Source of the DNA: Isoetes taiwanensis
Taxonomy: Eukaryota > Streptophyta > Lycopodiopsida > Isoetales > Isoetaceae
Direction: 5' to 3'
Assembly (NCBI GenBank): GCA_021234155.1
Contig: JAJEKV010000057.1
Location: 4,929,821-4,993,820 of the forward strand
Length of the DNA: 64,000 nucleotides
Both the position numbers and the translations under genes were made by a program. How positions within the stretch are numbered: position 1 is the first letter of the stretch; each line of letters opens with the position of its first letter. This document shows, in pieces, positions 10,672 through 18,907 of the stretch. The notes below the pieces were generated by a model. The model worked only from the letters and a program-made list of their open reading frames with translations, did no database searches and was not told the origin of the DNA.

Positions 10672-10817
10672 ATTGATGAGTGAAAGCATCGAGACTTCCC
10701 AATTTTTCTTTCCCCGCCTCTTTGGGCAATGTAGCTTAGTTTACATTCTAAGTTCCATTGTCCAAAGAAGCGTGAAAGCAAGATTTGGGAAGTCTCGATG
10801 CTTTCACTCTGATATTC
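10672..10817 (+). ncRNA. Hairpin H5 of the hairpin cluster
   Basis: Contains a perfect 25-bp stem: 10678-10702 (GAGTGAAAGCATCGAGAC...) pairs exactly with 10785-10809. The stem continues imperfectly inwards to a terminal loop near 10740, for about 65 bp in all. A perfect 21-25 bp segment near the base of a 146-nt fold-back is the geometry of a plant miRNA or young hairpin precursor. The inner half is paralogous to H3. Confidence 0.72.
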
Positions 10818-11094
10818 CTTGAGGCAGCTGATGGTTCTTGCCATGCTATAGGCCACTATGTATGAACAATACAGTCGATCATGGCCTTGTGATCCTTCCT
10901 TGACCACCGCATCTTCTAGACTGATCCATTCGTGATTGTTTCAACCCTTCACATGCAAAGATTTCTTTGGAGCAAGATTCTGTAGCACGCGAAGGGAGAA
11001 ACCATAACAGAAGTCAATAAGGTGCGGTGGTTTCAAAGGGAGGTTCTCAAGGAACTCAGGTCGAATGTCGAACCCGAATATCACTTGTTCCATT
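10818..11094. other. Linker between H5 and H6 with gene-fragment copy
   Basis: A weak fold-back (10820-10905, ATAGGCC against GGCCTTG) may be a further hairpin. From 10971 the sequence is a copy of the stretch at 11408-11508 (both start AGCAAGATTCTGT(A/G)GC). Read on the minus strand it encodes ...FLENLPLKPP... and ...SLRVLQNLA, so it looks like a piece of a protein gene. The second copy preserves DFRCCLPLRMPQNLA in another frame. Confidence 0.4.
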
Positions 11095-11330
11095 GTCCCG
11101 TCCACTAGATAGGTAAGGCGTAACTCCGATATGCCAAATGTGTGTTTGAATGCCATCGGGATCGTGTATCTGTACCTCCATTCCTTTGGGTGGCACCTGC
11201 CATATAAACCCATTAGGTATGTAGAGCATGTGCCACCCAAAGGAATGGAGTACAGATATAGGGTCCTGATGGCATTCAAATACCAGTTTGGCGTACCGGA
11301 GATACGCCTTACCTATCCAGTGGATGGGAC
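11095..11330 (+). ncRNA. Hairpin H6: long fold-back made of a duplicated coding fragment
   Basis: Arms 11095-11196 and 11230-11330, about 101 bp with a 33-base loop. The loop end pairs CTCCATTCCTTTGGGTGGCAC with its complement (one bulge). Both arms encode related peptides in opposite orientation: plus strand ...PPKGMEYRY..., MAFKYQFG and RLTYPVDGTM; minus strand CHPKEWRYRY, MAFKHTFG and RLTYLVDGTM. So the fold-back is an inverted duplication of a coding fragment. Arm differences are about seven G.U-compatible against two A.C-type. Confidence 0.7.
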
Positions 11331-11407
11331 GATGTGGATCATGTGCCTTATGAACCCTCTTTAGGATCACATTCGTCCCAACTTGGCATGCGTAGATTAC
11401 TTCTCAT

Positions 11408-11508
11408 TAGCAAGATTCTGTGGCATGCGAAGAGGCAAACAGCAACGGAAGTCGAGACAAATCTGATCCGAGGAGGGTTCTCAAGACACTTCGGTTAACT
11501 CGGCAATG
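11408..11508 (-). repeat. Second copy of the gene fragment flanking H6
   Basis: Direct imperfect repeat of 10971-11067, starting AGCAAGATTCTGTGGCATGC and sharing AGGTTCTCAAG/AGGGTTCTCAAG. It lies between H6 and the end of the hAT transposase remnant. Confidence 0.6.
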
Positions 11509-12740
11509 AAAAGCTTATAGTCCGAGCTGTTAGGATAATACATTTTTGCAATTTCTTCAATGAACCCATCACTTCTTTATCTATATGCTGGTCCATATCG
11601 TGGTTGTGTGGGTCTAAGGCATGTGCGGCGCCATAAAGATCATTGTATGACTTCTTCCATCGTTCATTGAAGCCTCTGAGCAGTGTTGCGTGCTTAACAT
11701 TGCCAAATGGTGCATTGGGGCCATCACGTTCTAGAAAGGATTGAATGGAGTGCCAACACCTCCAGACCTTTCCAGTGCTTGCCTTCGAAGAATCAAGGGT
11801 TTTGATGGCATGACAAACAGGTTGCATGCATCTGACAACATTCTTTACGCCTTTCCAAAATGTCTCCCGCCCAAGCATTTCTCGAAGGGCAGCAGCTTGC
11901 TGCCGGTGTTTTGATGCATTTTTGCCCTTCTGCCTCCTCTCCCATTCAAAGAACTCTGTATGGTTGAAGGTCGAGATAATTGGGTCGCGACACCTAAGCA
12001 CTTTTTCAAGACAAATGTAATTGGAACCAAACCGAGTCTGGCCAGGATTCATGAGTGCTAGGGCCTTCTGACGCAATGACTTGTAGCTTCTTTGTGATGA
12101 ATTTCACAAGACGACGGGCCTTTTGAATGGGATCTTTGAACCAAGTGTGCTGTGAAAACCAGTCCTTGAGCAATAAGTTTAGGCAATGGCATTGGCAACT
12201 GGTCGCATGCAATCCTGGAAATTTAGACTCCAACAATTCACCCGCTAACTTACAATTAGACGCGTTGTCCATTATGACCTGAAATATTCTCTTCGGTCCA
12301 AAACTCTCTATCACAGCCTTTATTTTTTGAAAAATCCAATCTCCTGTCACCTGATCAGTTTTAGTTTCCACGATCTTCAAAAATACTTCGCCCCCTGGAT
12401 AGACGATCATGAAGTTTATAAGGTGGTCCTTGTTTACATTGCTCCAACCATCAGTCACTAGTGAAGCCGGCCTGGCTTCAGTAACACGACACAATTTCAT
12501 CTCCACACTCTCGAACATTTTCCCGTGTATTTCATCCACCATTTTCTTATTGGCATGCTTGTATGATGGCAGCCTGAAAGCCGACCCCGCTTTGCAACTT
12601 CTTGGAAGGTTTCTTTCATTGCTTTGTGTTCTAAGACATGTGGAGACAATCCGGCATATAAAAATGCCTCTACAACCTTCAATTGCATGAATAGCAGAGT
12701 ATGTAAAGAACAAGGTTTTAGTAATTGGAACATGGCATGA
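11495..12740 (-). pseudogene. hAT transposase remnant (DUF659 region and following part)
   Basis: On the minus strand, 12560-12080 encodes a DUF659-type segment found in plant hAT transposases: LVTDGWSN (near 12448), VIMDNASNCK (near 12265) and CQCHCLNLLLKDW (near 12180). The upstream FLYAGLSPHV block is in a different frame, so there is a shift near 12600. Another shift near 12076 moves into the frame ending at 11495, with GQTRFGSNYICLEKVL, the FEWERRQKGK region and LHPLDPHNHD-like residues. The C-terminal dimerisation domain is missing. It lies inside the giant hAT and may be its own former transposase, though its orientation is opposite to the BED ORF at 14045. Confidence 0.82.
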
Positions 12741-12940
12741 AATTGGCAGACAGAGTGAGGATATGAAAAGCAGAGTACGTAAAGAACAATAGTAATTGGA
12801 ACATGGATTCTTTGAGGATATGAAAAGCAGAGTACCTAAAAAACACAAGGTTTTAGTAATTGGAACATGGATTTTGTGGTGATATGAAAAGCAGAGTATG
12901 TAAAGAACAAGGTTTTAGTAATTGGAAATGGATTTTGGAA
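12680..12940. repeat. Tandem repeat, about four units of 55-65 bases
   Basis: Units contain AAAGCAGAGTA(T/C)GTAAAGAACA, TTTTAGTAATTGGAA and CATGGATT. Copies lie near 12696, 12765, 12825 and 12888. They overlap the beginning of the transposase remnant and probably replaced its upstream exon. Confidence 0.7.
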
Positions 12941-13079
12941 TCAGCTTTGCATACTTGAAAATACATGCATTGGAATTTATCTGTTCATTTTAGCAAATTC
13001 AATAGACAAACAGGTTCTTTCCATTGCCTTTGAAGAATGACAACGTATAAATTTCAAAACATACCCTCATTTATTCATC

Positions 13080-13740
13080 AAAAGTAAAAAAGCACCAACA
13101 GTTTTTCAAACACAACAAATAGTAATTTAACAGGAACTACGTCACTTATTGTAAAAACCACGCTTTGAGAAAAACAATACGGCATTTAGTTATAAAAAAT
13201 GTGTTGTTTATTGTAAAAACCACACTTAAAAATATTTATATCTATAAAACAACATGTGATTTTATGTAAAACAATACACGAAAACGACCGTTTTTTTTTT
13301 TTGAAAAACCACAATTGTTTTTCTTAAAACCACATATTATTTTTTGAGGAAATGACACTTGGAAACAACATAGCTAAAGAAAAAACCCAGAAAACTACGT
13401 GTAGTTTCTAGCTGCTTTTTGCAAAACAACATTCAAAAATCACATGTGGACATATTAAGAATCACATGTCTATTTTTCAGGAAAGCAACACTTGAAAACT
13501 ACAACTACTTTAAAAAACAACATGTAGAAATATATGGCAATTTCTACGTGTAGAGAATTTTGACAAAATTCTATGCATAGACTTTTGGCAACAAAAACTA
13601 CATGTATAAAATTTTCGCTAAAAACGACACGTCATTTCTAGCAAATCTGGACAAAAAACAACACGTAGTTTTTTGGTGTTGTTTTTTTGCAAAAAAAACA
13701 CTGAAAAACAACATGTGGACCCAGTTTTGGGGTGGTAGTG
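13080..13740 (+). repeat. A-rich AACCACA-type array, internal copy
   Basis: Degenerate short repeats of AAAACCACA, ACAACATGTGG and ACACGTAG type, ending in GTGGACCCAGTTTTGGGGTG. The array at 22690-23705 ends in almost the same sequence (GTGGACCCAAAATTGGGGTG), so the two are copies of one module in the same orientation. Confidence 0.65.
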
Positions 13741-13944
13741 ATACTCCTTGGGAAACGGTCAGCCTTTGAGGTGTGGGTTTTGCGTTCGGGGCCTGACGCC
13801 AGAATATGTGAAGTGAGATTACTCCTTCACAGAGTTTTCCGACCTTGGGTTCCTACCCTGTTCCTTAGAGACCTATAGGTTCCTATCCTTCCCTCCTTAC
13901 GCTCGAACAAGACGTCGATGTAACGTATGCGTAGTGAGCTTGCT

Positions 13945-13960
13945 CCTTCGCATATATAGA
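13945..13960 (+). promoter_or_regulatory. Possible TATA box of the BED-finger ORF
   Basis: GCATATATAGACG lies about 90 bases before ATG 14045, a plausible TATA position. A motif GTGAG(A/C)TT(A/G)CTCCTTC occurs twice just upstream, at 13813 and 13936. Confidence 0.35.
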
Positions 13961-14044
13961 CGTCGACCTTTAGTTCAGACGATTAAGGAGTCTTTACCCT
14001 TTAGAATAGCAGAGCAGAGACAGTGCTTTTAGATAGCAGCAGGG

Positions 14045-14821
14045 ATGGCAGCTGGTCATGCATCTACATCAGGCGGCACTGGTGGCTATGCATCTACGTC
14101 CCGCGCCGCCGGTTGTCATGCATCATCATCTAGGGGTGCGCGATCGTCGCGCGGTCATGGCAGGGCCACGGGGGTTGCAGCAGCACGTGGAAGAATTGTA
14201 TGTCGAAATACTGGTGGTCGAAGGAGAGGTCCTGAGTGGGGATTTGTGAAGGAATTTGGTCAGAATGAGTGGCAATGTGTGTTTTGTGGGTACACATCAA
14301 TAAATGGATCTGCGACAAGAATACGAGCTCATCTTTTATGGGACTCTAAAATTGGGGTACAAACTTGTATGGCATCTGCTGACATACGACAAGATGCAAT
14401 TGAAGTGTTGGGTCGAAAAAAGAACATCAGCAGAAAAACACAGCCAAGGGATAGTCAAGGACCTTCACCGTGCCAAGCAGAAGAGATCAATTACACCACC
14501 CCTCCTGCAGCGCCAATGTACCAACCAGAGGGTGGAGTAGGGTCGATAGGAGGGTTAAGTACGGGCGAAAAAAGAATGGTAGAGACAATTGAAATAGTGG
14601 AAAGACAGACTAAGCAACAGAGGGTTGACCAGTGCTTCAGGCATGGGGCCGTTGGTTATCTGGCTGTGGTGCCGTTGCAGCGAATTCCTCAGAGCTTAGT
14701 TCTACCTCCATTAGATTGGCCAGCAACAAAGCAAGGAAAATTGGCAAGAAATAAGGCAAGTGGTATCAGAAGAGCAGGACCGATCCAATCTGGCCGAAAA
14801 TTTAAGCTGCAGGTGATATAA
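14045..14821 (+). CDS. BED-type zinc finger ORF, N-terminal part of a hAT transposase
   Basis: 258 residues from ATG 14045. Residues 1-50 are Ala/Ser/Gly/Arg-rich with a repeated (H/Y)AS(T/S)S motif. Residues about 60-105 form a BED-type finger: WGFVKEF then WQCVFCGY, RIRAHLL and a closing Cys, the form found at the N-terminus of plant hAT transposases. No catalytic region follows on this strand. The frame ends in a tandemly duplicated 45-base segment (14769-14813 and 14820-14864). So it is either a truncated transposase or a stand-alone DNA-binding protein. The catalytic remains lie 1.3 kb away on the opposite strand. Confidence 0.68.
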   Translation: MAAGHASTSGGTGGYASTSRAAGCHASSSRGARSSRGHGRATGVAAARGRIVCRNTGGRRRGPEWGFVKEFGQNEWQCVFCGYTSINGSATRIRAHLLWDSKIGVQTCMASADIRQDAIEVLGRKKNISRKTQPRDSQGPSPCQAEEINYTTPPAAPMYQPEGGVGSIGGLSTGEKRMVETIEIVERQTKQQRVDQCFRHGAVGYLAVVPLQRIPQSLVLPPLDWPATKQGKLARNKASGIRRAGPIQSGRKFKLQVI

Positions 14822-17816
14822 GAAGAGCAGGACCGATCCAATCTGGCCGAAAATTTAAGCTGCATGTATTCAATCAGTGGCTACTATGTCTGCTACTGCT
14901 TGCTCCAGAGAGCTGGCCAAATGGGCGCCAGTGCAAGATTGGCCAATCCCAAGATCTGTAAGACTACAATATGAGCGCAGCGCCAAAGAACAAGGCGGCA
15001 AGCGACAAAGCAAGGAAAATCGGCAAGAAACAAGGCAGGCGGCAAGAAAGAAGGCGCCAAAATCGATCTGCGCATAAACACAAAATTTAACCTAAACCAG
15101 TAGGATGTTAGGACCAGGATCACGATCATGGCCATTCATCTCTGCCTCATCTCTGCCGTTGAAATGATGCACTAGGATGCATCCATTTTCTTTAATTGTT
15201 CTCAAACTGTCTCTGTTACCTTAAGTTATTATTCTAAATCTTATTAAACAAAGCTTGTTAAAAAAGTTTTGTGCTTTTTTCACCCACAAATACACTTTCT
15301 GAATTGGCAACCTATAACAAACAATGAGTCAGATGAAAAGACGCAATTGCCTTCTTAGATTTATAGATCTTATATCACATAAAATTTATTTGCTTATTAG
15401 TTGGGTATACCATGGTTGTTAGGAAGGGGCAAGGCAGAAGGAGAGGGGACTGGTTAAACAAGGGGGAGGGGAGGATGGGGCAGCATGGAGCAGTAATGTA
15501 AAGAAAGAAGGCAAGCCCATGTGACCTTTGCATGAACTCCATTTCTTTTCACGTGACTAGCAGTAAAATTATTCATTCGTTATTTTCATTTCCTTGTTGG
15601 CTTTTTTTGCATCTTTTATTTCTGACCATTGATCTCTGGAATATTCCGTGTTCTATGCCACATCAAAGGCCATTACATTTTTCATCAACAGTTTGCTTGC
15701 CACTTCCAATGGTCCAAACAGAACACATGATTAGAAGAAGAAGAAAAAAAAAAGCGAAGGCAGCCTGTGCCGAACCAGACTGCCGGCCTGCCTCCAAGCC
15801 CGCCTTCTGCTGGCATCCATTGCCCCTCAGACAGAACACATGGCAGCGCAGATGGTAACACTCATACCAAACCACCATGAACTGCCGGAATCAATCCCCT
15901 TGCAAACCCTGCTCTACCTGTATGTAAAAGCCAAGGCCATAAGATTCGGCTCACTATGTGTGTGAGCCTACTCTGACATTCTGATGTCCCCTTCAATCCT
16001 TGCTCCAAATGGCCAGATTTTCTCCCCCATTTCCTTCAAATCTATGAATTCCCTCTACACAAGGAAGCAGGCTATGATTTGGCCGCGATGATCTAGGCAG
16101 GCCATGGATTTGTTTTATCCCCCTCTTCCTTTTCTGACCTGGAATCGGATGGCTGATTTGATTATTGTTAAAAAAAAGATTCAAAACATACGTAAGATCA
16201 ATCACACCGCTCTTTTACAAAGCAGGCTCCACTGGGATCCATGGCCGCGCCTGCTCAAAAAAGAAAGCAGCATGCTTTCTTATCCTTCTATTCTCAAGCG
16301 ATGCATAGAAACAACAAGAAAAACACATGCTTTAGCCAATTTTGGAATGCTACCTTCATCTCGGCCAACAAGCAGCTCAAATCAGCTAAAAATATGCTTT
16401 GCATACGATTTTCCATACAATACCCAAGCGAAATCTAGGTTAAACCATGCGTGAGATACAGTCCACAAATACCAAACGAAATAATTGGAAGCTTTGGTCA
16501 AACTTCATAACCACAACATTTTTCAAACCTAGCCATGGGTGGCTTTTTTTGGGGATGTATTCATGCCCTAACACGCAAAGTTTAAGCAAGTGCATATCAT
16601 GGAATGATTTTACCATACGCGAGCTTTAGTATTTCGACTAAGAATGTGCACTTAAGGTTTTATTTTAATAGTTTGATTATTATATCGTGCCTTGGGGCAA
16701 ATATAGATTGAAAGCTAATTTTAATTTTTCACCAATATGTATGTCTGATCTTTTTTGTCTAGAAACCAACTACAGAAAAAGAACAATTTTCTTCTTACTG
16801 AGAGGTGTCTCAGAAGCCTCAATGAAGTCTTCATAGTTCCTTATCTAACCCTTTTAGTAGATATAATAGAGCCACTTGAGTTTTTTTGGTTATCTTGGAC
16901 TAAAAAAATAGTAGCTTTAATAACATCATCGATGTAGCTAGCATAGGTCGTTAACAAAGGGTAGTTTAAATGATAAGATTGATGTTAGTAGCATAGGTCA
17001 TCGGCATTTCAAAACTTGCTTCTTGGAATTGAGCATGGAATCATTATGCTTTTGAATCGAGCATGGGAGTCTGAATAATCAACAATAAAATTGGATGCAC
17101 AACAAACCCTACAAGGAACCCGTCATGTACATCAATATATACACCCAAGGTCAAACTATCTAAGGCCCTATATTAGCAACATCCACAAACCCTTGGGGAC
17201 ATTCTGCCCCTATTCAATTTATTCTACGTTGGACAAGGTGATCGCGTATTTTCTGACCTAACATATGTTGTTACAAAATTACATCAATATAAACTATCAC
17301 AATATGATAACATCTCAATCTCACACATTCGTCGTATAACAAATTGGGACTTATAAAGACAAAATACCATAGATCTTCTGACACATACCATTTACATTCA
17401 AAGCATTAAAACACACACCCCAACTCTTTGATTCACATGTTCTAAACTGGCACTAAGCTGACTTTTGCACATGTTCTCACACGCCCCAACTCTTTGCTTT
17501 CACAGTTTTGAACAAACACTAAGCCAGATTTGCACAAATTCACTCCTGTAATTGCCCGTAAAGAGAAATATTCGCGGGGACTTAGTCACCGCGATAAATT
17601 TCTTGTATATGGTAATTCCTGAGCAACATTGGCAAATAGAAGGAGCCAAGTGACTTCCACAATAGAAAATAAGCAGTTGATTCTAACCAATGGTTAAAAG
17701 ATGTAACTTATGAGGTCTTGCGAGAAGTTATCAGGCTATCTATTGGGCAAGAACATAAATATGTGTAAGGGTAATATAAAAAACTAGACTTTTTAAAAAC
17801 CTAGATTAACTCATAG
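14822..17816. other. Spacer inside hAT
   Basis: Begins with the repeat tail of the BED ORF (AAGCAAGGAAAAT(T/C)GGCAAGAAA twice, near 14732 and 15010). The stretch 15594-15671 is identical to 44046-44123. No credible gene is seen in the remainder. Confidence 0.4.
15594..15671 (+). repeat. 78-bp sequence identical to 44046-44123
   Basis: Starts TTGTTGGCTTTTTTTGCATC and ends CATCAAAGGCC. It is identical over 78 bases to the second copy, and the flanks differ completely on both sides. Confidence 0.85.
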
Positions 17817-17853
17817 ATTCTAGAATGGGGCTCGCATGAAACCAACAAACCGC
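17817..17853 (+). repeat. Short repeat, second copy at 18528-18565
   Basis: TCTAGAATGGGGCTCGCATG and the following bases to AACAAACCGC recur at 18531-18565. It may mark the edges of a nested insertion. Confidence 0.7.
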
Positions 17854-17995
17854 TAGACTAGGCTTCTCATTCATCTCAGCAGATTTTCTACAATGGTGGA
17901 TAGTGGGTAGCCGCACACATGCGAACTACCCATGAAAAATAAAGGGAATATCCAATTATATAATTTGGACCCCATAAAATACAATGCTAATAGAT

Positions 17996-18108
17996 GTTTG
18001 GCTGGTGTACCTGCCAAAAGCTTATCACCGGGATTAAAAAACCCCGCCCTTTCGGGTTTTCGAGGAAAAACCCTAGTGATAAGCCTTTGGCAAGGGGCTT
18101 GGACAAAC
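17996..18108. repeat. 113-bp fold-back (MITE- or hairpin-like)
   Basis: GTTTGGCTGG...CTGCCAAAAGCTTATCAC pairs with GTGATAAGCCTTTGGCA...GGACAAAC. The arms are about 38 bases, with further pairing of AACCCCG/CGGGGTT type near the tip. No clear target duplication, so MITE status is open. Confidence 0.6.
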
Positions 18109-18342
18109 GTAAGGCAGAGAAATCGCTCCCAAAACCCACGAATGGAGAAGTCGAAAGAGATGCCGCTCGCCAACCTGTACCTGTACATCACCAACACAAA
18201 AAAACGTGACAAAACAAGCCTCCCAGAGTGGAGGAGCTGATCACGCGTGCCACGCGACAATAAAACAAAAACCTCTTCAAATAGAGGGGCTGGTCACGCG
18301 TGCCAGGCGACAAATACAATAAACAAAGAAGGGGGGGAGGGT

Positions 18343-18907
18343 GGGTTCAAAGAAAAGAGAATAAGGTACTGCTAAGAGAGAAGAGGAAGCGCCGATGAGA
18401 CGTTGATGCAGAACCGCGCCTAAAATAGCGAACTCCCAACCAGAAAGGGCATGCGTCGCATGCATGCATGCAAGACATGCATGCTCACCCCATTCTAGAA
18501 TGGCGATCCGATGTCTCGGATCGATGGGATTCTAGAATGGGGCTCGCATGAAACCAACAAACCGCCCAAATACCAAAGGACTTCCTTAATAAACTGGGAT
18601 CGAGGACGAAGGTCACAGGATGAAGGCTAAAGAAGAGCCAAGGCCGAGAAAGGACATGCCACAGCATGAAAGAAATGCCAAATTGGCCAAACCAAGCAGG
18701 GAGAAGCCCCTCCCCTGCCTGGGTTCAAAGAAAAGAGAATAAGGTACTGCTGAGAGAGAAGAGGAAGCGCCGATGAGACGTTGATGCAGAACCACGCCTA
18801 AAATAGCGAACTCCCAACCAGAAAGGGCATGCGCCGCATGCATGCATGCAAGACATGCATGCTCGCCCCATTCTAGAATGGCGATCCGATGTCTCGGATC
18901 GATGGGA
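18343..18907 (+). repeat. Pair of 187-bp direct repeats
   Basis: 18343-18529 and 18721-18907 are nearly identical, both starting GGGTTCAAAGAAAAGAG and ending TCGGATCGATGGGA, with only a handful of substitutions. Each contains a GCATGCATGCATGCAAGACA run. The 191 bases between them begin with the 18531 copy of the 17817 repeat. Confidence 0.85.

Noticed and set aside
11131-11364. Short ORFs on both strands of H6 as separate genes
   Set aside because: They arise from the inverted duplication of one fragment. Neither has a full domain or clear gene structure.
13080-13740. CRISPR-like array
   Set aside because: Units are degenerate, without constant repeats or unique spacers, and the DNA is clearly from a plant nucleus.
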